The position numbers and the translations under genes are program-made. Positions 13,027 through 24,299 of a stretch of 64,000 nt of DNA are shown one piece after another. This DNA comes from Loripinus fragilis (taxonomy: Eukaryota; Mollusca; Bivalvia; Lucinida; Lucinidae). The notes beneath the pieces are model-generated. The model made no database searches, was not told where the DNA came from, and saw nothing but the letters and a program-made list of their open reading frames with translations. The first letter of the stretch is position 1. The number at the start of each line of letters is the position of its first letter. The DNA lies in NCBI GenBank assembly GCA_964019695.1, contig OZ026517.1, forward strand, positions 54,367,672-54,431,671. The letters run 5' to 3'.

Positions 13027-13330
13027 AGTTCTGTTTATCAGACTTTTATGCTGATGATGGGACTGTGCACACACATGATAAAAACGATAACATTGCAAAC
13101 GTTGAAATCAAGTTACAAGGAGACCTTAATAATACAAAACATTGGAGCAAAGAAAACAAACTTCCACTCAATTACATGTATAACAAAACCACATGTATGA
13201 CTATATGTACTAAAAAAAGAATTAACGACAGTCGTAAACTGAATTTAAAGGTTGATGAAGTTTGCATACAAAATATGTCCACACAGAAACTACTTGGTGT
13301 TCATCTACTTGGTGTAAATATATACTAGTC
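13027..13330 (+). pseudogene. Non-LTR reverse transcriptase fragment
   Basis: The plus-strand frame reads SDFYADDGTV at about 13038-13067, the RT catalytic YADD box. It continues with a helix like LQGDLNNTKHW and ends in QKLLGVHL, the conserved YLGV(x)L block that follows the RT palm in jockey/CR1-like elements. Only this palm-thumb piece of about 100 codons is preserved and no start or C-terminus was found. It is unrelated in sequence to the element at 3.4-10 kb. Confidence 0.7.
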
Positions 13331-13830
13331 AAAAGTTCTAACCGGCCAAGTACATGTTTTTTACCGATTTTCAGAAAAGCTATAAGGACTACATCAATTT
13401 CATTTGCGTTCCTCAATAGGCCAGTCTATCAGTCATCGATAACGGAAAACGGCTAAGCAGAACTCCTTAAGTTGTATCCGGGAAGCTTGGCCGAATATAC
13501 TTACCCTCAATTTCAAAATTCACAAGAATTTGCATGGATGATGGGGTAATTTTTGACACTTTAGCCAATAGCAACGAGTTTCATGCAGATGGAGTGTTCA
13601 TTTCAGCACTTTAGTGTTGAATATGTGTTTGGCTTTTGAAATAAAAAAAGTTTTGTGAAATGGGGTTATTTCAAAACGTCATGACTCACAAATTGTGCCA
13701 AAATGCGAATTTTGAAAATGGGGTTACCACTATTCAAGTTAGAAACATGCATACTGTTGAACATTTTGTCAATATCTTCACTGCCAAGGGTACATGGCTC
13801 GTCTGTCAATTTTGAGATGCAAAAAGAGCA

Positions 13831-14280
13831 GTGATGGTATTTTATGTTTTGAAGAAATTTAATAAAATGCAGGTGGTCGGTTATAACTTTTGGCTAGTAT
13901 ATACAGCCTTAGCGCAGCTTTCCATGTTGCATTTCTACCAACAAATGTGGGAGCTTCGTGCCGCAACGTCGTATGAAGACTTTTTAACATGTTCATTTTC
14001 TTTGCGTTTTCGGTCGATGTTTGGAGAGAGAGCGCGCTGCCAAGTGGCAGCCTGTGTTCATATGCCCGCACAAATGACGTACGATTTCACAAAAAGTAAG
14101 ACTGGAACTTCTGTCGATCAGTTTTACTCGCAAGGCAGTCGCAATGATACTAGAAGCATACAACTACAGAATTTCGCACACCAGATGCGCGTCTACCCTG
14201 TGAAAGACGGGACACTTTCGTTTCCTGTTAAAATCAGTTCAACTAGCACCGCCGTCAGACACTGCCGACGATCCAGATAG
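13831..14280 (+). other. 149-codon open frame, unrecognised
   Basis: Longest open frame in this region. It has no recognisable motif, no clear splice signals and no homologous neighbour. The N-terminal 35 residues are fairly hydrophobic (YNFWLVYTALAQ), and the rest is Ser/Arg/Gln-rich. It could be chance or one exon of an unseen gene. Low confidence that it is translated. Confidence 0.15.
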
Positions 14281-14574
14281 CCATCACAAAGAGATGTACT
14301 TTGCGACATGTGTCCAATACCAAAAAACCACAGCATAAATGCACAGAAAACCTTTCAAAATTCTTAAACAAGTAAATGATTTGTTAGCTGAAGGAGGTAT
14401 GTACGAAACGGTGACTGTAGGGATTTCAAAATTAAAATGTTTGGAATAAGTAATTAGTCATAGGCAAGCTTTGAGCTATATACATGTGCAAATGGAACAT
14501 GGATGTCTAACTCACTGGTCTAGAGAGAAATCAATTAAATATACCCCAAATGAAAGGTGTTTAAAGATATTTAA

Positions 14575-14745
14575 CTGATTTTTCCAGACTTTTTTTGACT
14601 GATTACCGATTTTTCGGCCTAAATTTCACTGATTACTGATTTGGGGCATACATTTTACTTATTAACGAATTGTGGGCCTAAATTTTACAAAATACGGATT
14701 TTTGGGTCAAAATTTTACTGAGTACTGATTTTTGGGCCTAGCTAA
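14575..14745. repeat. ~30-bp minisatellite, about five units
   Basis: Units of 29-31 bases follow the pattern ATTACTGATTTTTGGGCC then TAAATTTTACTG, with drift. Degenerate pieces of the same motif (GATAAGCGAAT, GATTAGCGAATTTTG) occur at about 12800-12930, so the array was once longer or has relatives nearby. Confidence 0.6.
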
Positions 14746-15154
14746 AACATTAACCCAACAAAATGCTTTATCGTTTCTTTCCCTTCTTTTTGTATCAATG
14801 ACACACTCTTATTTTTGGCCATTGTTGCGTGATATTTCATGTCAACTGTCTTCACATCCCATGAAATTTGTTTGTCCATCGGTTACGATTCCCATGTGTG
14901 GACCAGTTGAAAGTGTTCAGTCCCATAATAACAGATGGGTCCCTGTATCTGTGTTATAAGGCCTAGGGAGCTGGATTTAGAACCTGAACCTGTTGCATAT
15001 GGACCATATAATTGCCTCCAAGTCTTTATCTTTCTATCTCTCTTCATGTTGGCTCGATTAATTTTGGTCTTAAGGTGGATTAGCTCCCTGTACACCCAAA
15101 GTAAGTATTTTTAGCAAATTAAGGATAATTTGCTTAGTGTCATGAATAATTTAA

Positions 15155-15330
15155 ATATACACGGTAACCAACCCATTAACTCTGGCAAACGGGTTTGTAT
15201 AAAGGGGTATATTAACCCTAAATAGAGTTAAAAGATCCCGTAACCAGCCGGGCTAACTCTATAAGAGTCTACACAGCTTGGTAACCAACCCAGCAGACTC
15301 TATCAAACAGAGTTTAAAAGCACAGTCACA
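15155..15330. repeat. Three-unit tandem repeat with inner inverted motif
   Basis: Three units start with GGTAACCAACCC or CGTAACCAGCC at about 15161, 15239 and 15280. Each contains ACTCT...AGAGT arms (for example ACTCTATCAAACAGAGTTT), so every unit could form a small stem. Function unknown. Confidence 0.5.
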
Positions 15331-15935
15331 AACTGTCAAACTCATAAGACAATCCACGCCTTGTGCGATGACAATGTGCATTTCATATGACGTTTATTAG
15401 CGTTTCGCACGACGATTATTTGCGCCCTGTTCGACGAAAATCGGTCAAATAATACACAAAATACAAATAGATTTAAGCAAAATCACACAAGAGTGTTTTA
15501 ATTTTTTGCTAAGGTACTGAAGAAGGACCCCTGGGTCAGAAAACGTTATTCTGTTCTAGAATATTGTTTTTCTGGGGCAAAGAAGCAAAACTCTAAATCT
15601 ATATACAATCAGAACAAAAACAAAGTAGTTTCACTACACTCATAATATGCTGAATATCTGCTTTCACGGAATAAAGGGCACACTGGTGTACCATATTAGA
15701 CAAGCCCTTTTTTCTGATGAAACTATAACGAGGTCACTTTGATTTTGGCCTTAATCCATGTGTGCTTGTGACCTTGGTAGCGGCACATGTGAGGCATAAT
15801 GACCCTTCTTCCATGAAGAGACACCTACCACCTATTAAAAATAAAAAAGAGAGAGGTCCTCGCTGCTTTTGTCAACCAAGGATAGCACACAAACAAGATG
15901 GAAAAGAAAAATGATTGGGACATATAAAAGACACC
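15331..15935. other. No gene seen
   Basis: Unique-looking AT-rich sequence between the short tandem repeat and the large satellite. Only short open frames. Confidence 0.45.
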
Positions 15936-17545
15936 TCCTTGGAGGTAGGCTCTGAAACTGTATAAATAGGCTGTTTCCATGACCAAAAGTCCCTGGAGGT
16001 GGGTTCAAAGCTGTAAGAACAGGATGTGCTCCCAGCGGACAGTCCCCTGGATGTAGGTTCCGAACAAAGAAAATCAAGCTACCGACAGTACTCTGGAGGT
16101 AGGTTCAAGCCGGTATACAAAGGCTCCACCCAGGCAGACAGTTGTCTAGTGGTAGGTTCAGAAACCTAAATTAACAGACTTCACCCAACTCTTACTCACT
16201 TGGAGATGGTTCTTAACCTTATCAAAAGTCTATACTTCCGGGCTGACAGTCCCCTTGAGGAAGGTTTGGAAACCATAAACAGGATGCATTCCCAGCGGAC
16301 AGTCCCCTGGATGTAGGTTCAGAACAAGTAAAATCAAGCTGCACCCCTACCGACAGTGCCCAGGGGGTAAGTTTGGTAAGTTTGGAAACTGTATAAAAAG
16401 GCTCCACGGAGGGAGACATAATCCTAGAAGTAGGTTCAGAAACCTTATAAACAGACTGCACCCAACTATTACAGTCCCCTGGAAGTAGATTCTTAACCTT
16501 ATAAACAGTCTATAGCCCCCCGGCCGACAGTCCCCTGGAGGAAGGTTTGGAAACCGTAAAACAGGATGCACCCCCAGCAGACAGTCCCCTGGTTGAACGT
16601 TCTGAACAAATACATTCAGGCTGCACTCCCTGCCGTAGGTTATTAACCTTATAAACAGTCTTAACCTGCCAGTCGACAGTCCCCTAGAGGAAGGTTTGGA
16701 AACCGTAAAAAAAGAAAGAACCAAAGCAGACAGTCCCCTGGATGTAGGTTCTGAAACCGTATAAAAAAAACTCCACCCAGGCAGATAGTTCCCTGGAGGT
16801 AGGTTCAGAAGCCTAATTTATAAACAGACTGCACCCCACTCTTGCAGTCACCTGGAAGTAGGTTCTTAACAGCATATAATCCCCGGATGACAGTCCCATG
16901 GAGGAAGATTTGGAAATTGTAAAACAGAATGCACCCCAGCAGACTCCCCTGGATGTAGGTTCAGAACAAGTACAATCAGGCTGCATTCCCTGCCAAAAAT
17001 CACTTGGAGGTAGGTTCGAGAACTGTAAAAAAGGCTCCACCCAGACAGACAGTTCCTTGGATTTGGTTCAGAACAAGTAATATCAGGTTGCACTCCCTGC
17101 CGACAGTCCCCCGGAGGTAGGGTTTGACACCGTATAAAAAGGCTCCATCCAGGCAGACAGTTCTCTGGAGGTAGGTTCAGAAACCTAGCATATAAACAGA
17201 CTGCACCCCACTCTTACTCCCCTAGAAGTAGGTTCTTAACCTTATAAACAGTCTATATCCCCTGGCTGACAGGTACCTAAAGGCAGTTTTGGAAACTGTA
17301 AAAAAAGAATGAACCCCAACAGTCACATAGAGATAGCTTCGGAAACCCCACTCTTGCATTCCTCTGGAAGTAGGTTCTTAACTTTATAAATGTTCAGTCT
17401 ATAACTCCTGGCCGACAGTCCCATGGAGGAAGGTTAAGAAACTGTAAAACAGGATGCACCCTAGCAGACTGTCCCCTGGATGTAGGTTCGAAACAAGTAC
17501 CATCAGACTACTCTCCCTGCCGACAGTCCCTTGGAGTTAGGTAAT
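15936..17545. repeat. Higher-order satellite, ~55-bp monomers in ~5-monomer units
   Basis: About 29 monomers of 50-60 bases share ACAGTCCCCTGGAGGTAGG followed by TTC.GAAACC and a TATAAA...GGCTGCACCC-like end. Variant monomers recur in order: GGATGTAGGTTC...AACAAGTA, then GGAGGTAGGTTC...AAGGCTCCACCC, then AGAAACCTA...AACAGACTGCACCCC, then GGAAGTAGGTTCTTAACC, then GGAGGAAGGTTTGGAAACC. The GGATGTAGG variant appears near 16049, 16309, 16590, 16949 and 17477, giving a higher-order step of about 260-280 bases with some deletions and duplications. The open frames on both strands here come from the repeat. Confidence 0.85.
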
Positions 17546-18100
17546 ATGACATAATATACTTCAATAAACAATAAGTTGGCATCGAATAGTTAATTGTCAA
17601 ATTTGAGAAATTTTGGTTATCTATTTTTGACGAGGTCAAGCTGTCTACTTTGATTCGTATGGAAGACTATTAGAAGATTATATTCTACCTTTCCTTGAAA
17701 GGAATTTGGCAAGCCGCTTGCCGGGTCCTAAACACAGAGTCCATGGAGCAAAGTGTGTGGAACGGAAATTACACACAAATCATTGTGCTTAATATAAAAG
17801 ATAAACTCTCTTTTATTCAAGTTGATAGTTTTGTGTATTATTAGACTTTCCATGGTTCTTTCACTATGGAAAAGGATAATTTCATTCACATTGTAAATAA
17901 ACAAACTTAAATTAGAATTTGATTGCAGAAATATTTCACCCTGCAAGATTTTATCCCTCCTTAAAATTGACCAAAATGAAAAAGGACCAAATTAAGATTC
18001 TGTAAAGTGATAGATATGCAATGAAAATGACCTGTTAGTCAAAACGATAGCCTTGTCCTCTAGACTGAATTGCGAAAGCAGGTATCACAATCTTCAAACT
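17546..18100. other. No gene seen; spacer between two satellites
   Basis: AT-rich spacer. GCAAGCCGCTTGC near 17709-17721 is a small perfect palindrome. No coding signal. Confidence 0.4.
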
Positions 18101-19180
18101 TTGCTCTGGACCTGCATCACTGTTGCACATATTCAATATGTGAACAATCATTAAAGTTTGAATATAAAGGAATGAAATGTTTTTGACTTACAAATTACAC
18201 ACAAATTACACAATGAAAGCTCTCCAAATGTGTTGTAGACGTAATAATGTCTAAGTTCAACACTCCCAAGAAATATTATCAAATGTGCACAAAATATAGG
18301 ATGCACATGTTAAATGTATAAACAATCATTATGCAAAGTTTGAATATAAAAGAATGAAAACTGCTGGAGTTACAGATTACACAAACTGAACACCAATTAA
18401 GCATTTTGGATGGACAATGTCTCATTTCAACAGCCCTAAAAATAAGAAAATAATTATCAAAAGTGCACAATTAGTATGAACAACAATTATGCAAACTTTG
18501 AATATTAAGGAATGAAAACTGTTGGAAATACATTTTTCACAAACCAGACACCACCTAAGCAATTTGAATGAAAAAGAATGTCTAAATTCAAGACCCCCCC
18601 CCCCCCAACCAAAAAAAAAAATAAATAAATAAAAAAAAAAATGAAAAAAATATTAATGAAATGTGCACAAAATGGGAGGCGCACATCTTTTATGTGTGAA
18701 CAATAATTATGCAAAGTTTGAATATAGAGGAATGAAAACTGCATGAGTTACAGATCACACAAACCAGTGACGCCCTAAGTATTTCGGATTGACAACTATC
18801 CTTAGTTAAACACCCGCCAAAGATGAGAAAACATTTAACAAAGATGCACGTAATAAGAGGTGCATATCGGTAATATGTAAACAATGAATATGCAAAGTTT
18901 GAATAAAACGGAATGAAAACTGTTGGGAGTTACAGATTACACATAACAGACACCATCGAAGCATTTTGGACGGCAAAAATGCCCAAAAGGGTTCAACACC
19001 CTTCAAACAATGAGAACATATTCATAAAATGTGCACTAAATGGAAGGTGCACTAAATAGGAGGTACACATCTTCAATGTGTGAACAGCCATGCGAAATTT
19101 ACCTATTAAATGGAATGAAAACTTTTGGAATAACATATAACACAAACTAGGCACCCAAAAGTGTTGCGGACGGACGGAGT
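18101..19180. repeat. ~180-bp tandem satellite, about six units
   Basis: A block like GTGAACAATCATTATGCAAA followed by GTTTGAATATAAAGGAATG recurs near 18140, 18320, 18478, 18698, 18878 and 19081, with spacings of roughly 160-220 bases. Each unit continues through GGAGTTACAGATTACACAAA, AGCATTTTGGA, ATGTCTAAGTTCAACACCC and AAATGTGCAC. A C-run/A-run tract inside unit 4 (18595-18650) has expanded. Diverged but clearly tandem. Confidence 0.8.
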
Positions 19181-19259
19181 GGGCCCATTGCTAGACCTGC
19201 TTTTGCTAAAGCGACGCAGGTAAAAATCTTCTCCTGAAACCTCTCACCAGAATGACCTA

Positions 19260-19720
19260 ATTGGTCATTGCGTGACTTTATGAAAAATATCTAAAATGAC
19301 TTTGATCCTTTGGAAAGCATGGCCGCCATTGGGCATTCCCAGTTTATAAGAAACTTTAAACGTCTTCTTCTCCAATGGTCAGAATTGAAAACAAGGCAAA
19401 ATTCTATATTCATTAGGTGACCATCTACAAAATTAGCTAAAGCAAATTTGATCCTGGCTATTGACATTGCCGCAAGGGTCGAGTGGGCGTGGGAGCTAAT
19501 CACGACTAAGAAAAACTAACCTTCTACAGATAAAATAGCCAAAACTTTGATCCGGAGAAAAACATAACCACGAGGTTCTTGGCCGGTCTCCCTTATGCAC
19601 CTATATAAGAAATTACAAGCGTCTATTCCTCTGAAACCATTTGTCAAAATTGAAAATGATTTGTCAGAAATAGGTAATATATAGGCAACCCCTACAAAAA
19701 TAGCTAATATATATATATAT
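19260..19720. repeat. Imperfect tandem duplication, ~280 bp
   Basis: Two diverged units share ACTTTGATCC, TATAAGAAA(C/T)T, CGTCT(T/A)(C/T)T, CTC(C/T), GTCA(G/A)AATTGAAAA and a CTACAAAA.TAGCTAA end (near 19426 and 19695). An AT-dinucleotide run follows at about 19699-19722. Confidence 0.5.
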
Positions 19721-19920
19721 AATATGTCGAAAAAATCAGCTTATCGCGGACCTCACTTTTTTAAAAAGATAATTCACACACCTTTATTCATTTTATGAGC
19801 TTCTCTTCAATAATTTTAAACTGCTAAATGCACCTTTAAACACTTTGACAGTAAAACCTTAGGTGAGCTAGATCTTCTTTTTTATTGTTTGTTTCATGTG
19901 AGGGTCTCGTTATTAGTTCT

Positions 19921-20184
19921 GGCCTCGAGGTTATAAAACTTTTTTCATGCTCTACCCAACTGAGCACGATATTTATCCTGCTCATTAATGTTTAAATGAC
20001 AACAACTTGTTAAAATGCCAACAGTTGATGGCATTTTAACATTTATTAGCATGATAAATACAACATCTGAGAATTTTAAAGCAAGAAAAATCAGTGTTTT
20101 TTCAGCATTTTAGTTATATGGGCATTTGAAATTTCATGCTCATCTGAGTTGAGCATGAAAAAAAGTTTTATAGCCTCGGTGGCC
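19921..20184. mobile_element. Hairpin MITE
   Basis: The ends are inverted copies: GGCCTCGAGGTTATAAAAC then TTTTTTCATGCTC on the left, and GAGCATGAAAAAAAG then TTTTATAGCCTCGGTGGCC on the right. The middle has another inverted segment around GTTAAAATGCCAACAG / TGATGGCATTTTAAC. There is no coding capacity. The inner GAGCATGAAA(T) motif is also found in the hairpin at 63103-63171. Confidence 0.65.
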
Positions 20185-20214
20185 TGGTGATTTGATGTAG
20201 TTTTTCGTTGCCGT

Positions 20215-21643
20215 TTTAGTCATGACATTCATTTCAATGAGCAAGAGGGAGATACATGTAATGCTTTGTTTGGTATGGCTTGTTGCTTTACGTCCCAGGC
20301 AACAGCTATGGTCATGTGGGGACGGTCAGTTCATCTACCCACATTTTTCCTGGACAAGCTTGAACAAGCGGCTAACCAGTACTTCGTGCACATACTTGCT
20401 AGACTTTAGTAAGGCCTTTGACAAAGTCAGCCATCCTAAACTCTTGTTCAAACTATCACAGCATGGAGTGAAAGGAAATACTCTAAATTGGATTAGAGCT
20501 TTCCTGGTAGGTCGAACCCAGGCTGTGGTGCTGGAGGGGGAGAGCTCATCAGAGGTTCCTGTGACATCTGGTGTGCCCCAGGGATCTGTTCTTGGGCCTC
20601 TCCTCTTCCTGCTCTATATAAACGACCTACCACAAAATATACAAGCCCAGGTAAGACTTTTTGCCGATGACACGGCTGTCTATCTAACAGTTGGATCCTC
20701 AGACGATAGGGACACCCTCCAAGCAGACCTCAATACCTTACAGGAATGGGAGCTGGCGTGGGACATGGAATTTAACCCTAGCAAATGCCAGGTGCTCCAC
20801 ATTACAAGGTCGAAACATCCATTGAACACCCAGTACTCCCTTCATGGACAGGTACTTGAGGCAACTGACACAGCAAAGTATCTTGGTGTAAGTATCGCTA
20901 GGGATCTTAACTGGAACAACCACATCAGCTCAATAACTGCGAAAGCAAACAGGACCCTGGGTTTTGTAAAAAGAAACGTTAGGACCAACAATGAGAAGGT
21001 AAAAGAACTGGCCTACAAAACATTAGTTCGTCCCCAAGTTGAGTATGCCTCCCCAGTCTGGTCCCCCCACACAAAGCATAATATAAATAAAATTGAAATG
21101 ACCCAAAGAAGAGCAGCTAGATGGGTCAAAAACCGATTCTCCCCATATGAAAGTGTCACTAACATGCTGAGTGAGCTTGGTTGGAGGTCACTGGAAGATC
21201 GACGGATTGATGCCCGGCTGATAATGTTTTACAAAAGTGTCCATGGATATGTTGCGATTCAACTTCCTGCATACTTTGAATAACCCTTAAGATATACTCG
21301 CCACATGCACACTCTTTCATTTAGGCAGATACACACTGCTGCCAGCTATTACCAATATTCCTTTTATCCTGCATCAGTAGTTCTATGGAACAGACTCCCC
21401 TCTGAAGTTGTACTTTTGGAAGATCTTGACTCATTCAGGGAAGGAGTCTGCAAGATCAACCATCGGTCACCTTAATTTAAATACACTGTTTTTAACCTCT
21501 TTTACCTGCACCTCTTCTGCACTAACACTATAACTTTTATCAAGTCTCACTATCGCACTTTTTATCTCCTACAATCTTTCTTTTAACTCTTGCACTGACA
21601 GCGCAACTGCACGTAATACTCGAAATGAGGGTGCTGCAGAATG

Positions 21644-21675
<32 letters not shown>
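20215..21675 (+). pseudogene. 5'-truncated CR1/L2-like non-LTR retrotransposon
   Basis: The main open frame (20222-21283) covers RT motifs LDFSKAFDKV near 20399, SGVPQGSVLGPLL near 20569, FADDTAVY near 20659 with the YADD-type catalytic pair intact, and YLGVSIARDLNW near 20879. The thumb and C-terminal region include RRAARWV and RIDARLIMFYK. A frameshift near 21283 is followed by TLSFRQIHTAA and LWNRLPSEVV, ending in TAA near 21474. About 165 bases of 3' UTR end in a (GATA)n tail at 21643-21675, which is typical of this type. The endonuclease and ORF1 are missing; a shift near 20395 also breaks the 5' end. Clade by eye only. Confidence 0.85.
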
Positions 21676-21825
21676 CTTTCGCTTGTAACTGACAACAACC
21701 CTTCTTGAATGAATCAGCGGAAAGGAGGAGAATGACCATAGAAATGATTTCATGTGCAATCTTTACGAAAGTATGGGACCGGGCCGGGATCGAACAAAAA
21801 TGCTTTGTAATTTTACTTGAAAATA

Positions 21826-22336
21826 ATTGAGCCACGACATGTGAATTCCTACACTGTGGCATTTTGACAAGTGTAGACTCATACGAGCCTGTACAGCCTC
21901 CTGTAAAACATATAAACTCCAAGTGATGTTCGGTCAGTAGCTTTAAAACAGTCATAGAATATCCAAGCGACTTGGAAAGGCTCTGATCAGACTGCGCATA
22001 CGCGCAGGCTGATCTGCGCCTTAGCTGGTCGCACACATTTTTGGAAATCTCATGATGTGGCTCAGTTATATATGCACTTATCTTGGCTGGAATATATGAG
22101 CCAGTGCATGAGATTTCCAACAATGTGGTATGTGCGACCAGCAAAGCCTCAGATCAGCCTGCGCATACGCGCAGACTGATCAGAGCCTTTGCTAGCCGCT
22201 TAAAAATTATGTGAGTGTTACGCTACTGACTGTACATCATTTGGAGTTTCTTAGCTTAAAAGGAGGCCCACAGGCTCATCTGAGTCTACACTTGTCAAAA
22301 TACCACATTGTTGGAAATAAAATGTCGCGGCTCAAT
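21826..22336. mobile_element. ~510-bp hairpin MITE
   Basis: Nearly the whole element is one inverted repeat. The outer ends are ATTGAGCCACGACAT and ATGTCGCGGCTCAAT. Inside, TTTTGACAAGTGTAGACTCA pairs with its complement near 22285, and CTGATCAGACTGCGCATACG with its complement near 22150-22185; the inner stem has CGCATACGCG. The loop is near 22085. This is a non-autonomous element without coding capacity. The minus-strand open frame that overlaps it is a by-product. Confidence 0.8.
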
Positions 22337-22614
22337 ATTATGTTATTGAGTTTATTTCTCTGATCTGTAATTGGTGATTGTGGCATGTCCTGCGGGAGAT
22401 TTGGTACTAATCACAAATGCGCAAGCCCATGCTGAGGCATCCAGCTGAACGAGACGTATGAACCTTTGCCTTAGTCTTCATCCAAATCATTCCTCGTGTA
22501 TGCGCACATGCGCAGAATCGCCTTCGTCATTGATTCAACATTTGACAAGTACCAACTCTCGTGTGTTGGCTCATTTGTCTTTTGCGTTTTTTTGGGGGTT
22601 TTTTTTTTTTCGTT
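22337..22614. repeat. Family B fragment and unannotated DNA
   Basis: CTGATCTGTAATTGGTGATTGTGGCATGTCC near 22360 matches the core of family B repeats (see 31660). The rest is unremarkable. Confidence 0.35.
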
Positions 22615-22850
22615 TTTTTTATGCGTGGATCCAAAAAGTTCCGTCAGGGGGGGCCATGATTTTGGTTAGTCAACAAAGTACTTCACAGAGGGCCATACGG
22701 ACCTCTCGAGAAGCGATTGGACCCGCTGGGTCCAATTACTTCTCGAGGGGGGTCCGTACCAGCATTTCCAAGGAACCATACAGCAACTTGAATTTTTCCA
22801 GTTGGGGGACCAGAACCCCTGTTCCACCTCTGGATCTGCTCATGGTTTTT
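22615..22850. repeat. G-rich GGATCC-ended hairpin repeat
   Basis: Starts with ATGCGTGGATCC near 22620 and ends with CTCTGGATCTGCTCATGG near 22842, which are loosely inverted ends. The centre holds a strong hairpin: GGACCTCTCGAGAAG / ATTGGACC at 22698-22722 pairs with GGTCCAAT / TACTTCTCGAGG near 22727-22751. A related G-rich element lies at 28391-28705. The plus-strand open frame 22458-22868 runs through this and is not credible. Confidence 0.55.
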
Positions 22851-23670
22851 CTTTCATTTAAAAAATAATTTGTAAGATGATGCTTCATTGTTGAGTGTCA
22901 AGTTGTATTTTCTACTGTAAAGGTTCGTATAATTATGGGTTTGATACAGTGGGCACCACTGTTGCTCGAAATGAAAAGTCACCATTTTGATTATATTATT
23001 CGTCTGTCTATATTTACAAATAACAAGAGTTCACATTAGAATATAAGTGCCTTTCCAACGCTATAGGCGAAATTGACCACACCATGAGAAAGCAGTCTTT
23101 TTCGTATTTTAACAGCCAATTGAAAACCAAACTGTTCAACATCTGAGACTTACTAGGCTCTTCAGATTATGAACCAATTATATATATTTCAGGCAACGAA
23201 AACGTATGACACTGATCGGACTTTGTGAATGGCATTCGCAGCAAGAGCGTTTTCTTCCTCATTGAATCTCGACTGTCTCTTTATTTTCAGATCTATTAAC
23301 ATGCGTAAATTATGATCTCTTGATCGTAGCATATGCTTGAAAAGAAACAAATGTGCCTAAAATTGAAATATACGATTGCCTTCTGTTTATCTAAGGTAAT
23401 GATAGGCTTGTTTATTTATTTTTCTTTCATTCAGTTGAAGGCTGCTATACAATTGAATCACGAGTATAGCAAGCAACAATGTGCTTTGTTCGAGAAGCAA
23501 AATCAAACTGACTATAGGTAGGGACAATATAGGTCTAGAACGATTTTAAATAGTTTTAATATTGTGTAGTAGCTCTACCCTAGAAAAGGCCTATTAAAAT
23601 ATCTCTGCGCGCGCGCGCGCGCGCGTGTGTGTGTAGACACTTGTAAACTTCTTTCTGTTATCAAAGAATT
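22851..23670. other. No gene seen; (CG)n(TG)n microsatellite
   Basis: Alternating purine-pyrimidine tract (GC)n then (GT)n at 23606-23634, a potential Z-DNA former. The remainder has no support for genes. Confidence 0.5.
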
Positions 23671-23879
23671 TTACTTGAAGCTTTCACGCATTGCACCTCT
23701 ATCCAGATTTGTACATTTAACCAAAGTCTCACTCGACCTGTTAGAATTTCCATTGCCTTTTCTGTCTTTAAATACGCAGCTTTCAAGGATTTTTGTGAAA
23801 AGTGATGGCTTGATGATCACACAAAAGCGAAGTCTCACATGGCTGATTGGACCGTTTGTCTCCATGTGTAGCTCCTCAT
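23671..23879 (-). CDS. Candidate exon 2 (terminal) of the minus-strand ORF
   Basis: Begins after a pyrimidine-containing acceptor (GGCTTCATCCCAG|ATGAGG) that leaves two bases, matching the phase-1 donor of the 24098-24299 exon across a 218-bp gap. The frame reads DEELHMETNGPISHVRL and FCVIIKPSLFTKILESC, and ends ...RESFK-stop at 23671. Composition is balanced and non-repetitive. The acceptor choice and stop are not proven; a donor-like GATAGAG|GTGCAA lies just before the stop. No homology recognised. Confidence 0.3.
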
Positions 23880-24097
23880 CTGGGATGAAGCCGTCCATTA
23901 AATATGGCTGTAACATGTTTGCAGTTATGTTTCTTTGATTTATCCATAGTTTATGCCTTTTTGCAGGTAAAGTTATCAATTACTGTTCAATGTAGCAAAT
24001 TGGCTTTTAATGAAAATACAGTTATGACCTTGTAATCGACCCAGATCAAAATGCATTCCAAACACCGGTTAGTTGACGATTCCATCTTGATATTTAC

Positions 24098-24299
24098 CTT
24101 TAATGGATATAGGACGGCGAATCCTTTTTGTATATGCTTTTAAGAGTGATGATATCTGGGTTTGTCCCCTACACAAAGGTTGTTTTTTTTGAGGATACCG
24201 CTTGCACTGGTCAGCGTCTATGCTACCGTTGGTTGGAGCGATAACGTAACAGTTAAAATATTTCAATATCTCAATGGCTAGAGCACGTTTAAAAAGCAT
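24098..24299 (-). CDS. Candidate exon 1 of a two-exon minus-strand ORF
   Basis: A minus-strand ATG at 24299 opens a frame with protein-like composition (for example FNCYVIAPTNGSIDADQCK). It reaches a strong splice donor, TTAAAG|GTAAAT, at 24098/24097 in phase 1. The frame would otherwise stop 10 codons later. No family was recognised: it has several Cys, a basic Lys/Arg stretch (KRIRRP) near the donor and no obvious signal peptide. The joined product with the next exon would be about 137 residues. This is inference from splice signals and composition. The ATG may instead be internal to a longer exon, although stops lie just upstream. Confidence 0.3.

Noticed and set aside
15835..17093. Several overlapping open frames and a CRISPR-like regular repeat appearance
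   Set aside because: The frames are translations of satellite monomers (NLPPGDC-type repeats). Monomers are contiguous and diverged with no unique spacers, so this is not a CRISPR array; the genome is eukaryotic.
21569..22144. 191-codon minus-strand open frame
   Set aside because: Runs through the (GATA)n tail (YLSIYLSI repeats) and the hairpin MITE; a repeat by-product.
22458..22868. 136-codon plus-strand open frame
   Set aside because: Spans the family B end and the G-rich hairpin repeat; no motif.
23627..23938. 103-codon plus-strand frame
   Set aside because: Opposite strand of the candidate minus-strand exon. The minus frame has the better splice context; neither is proven.
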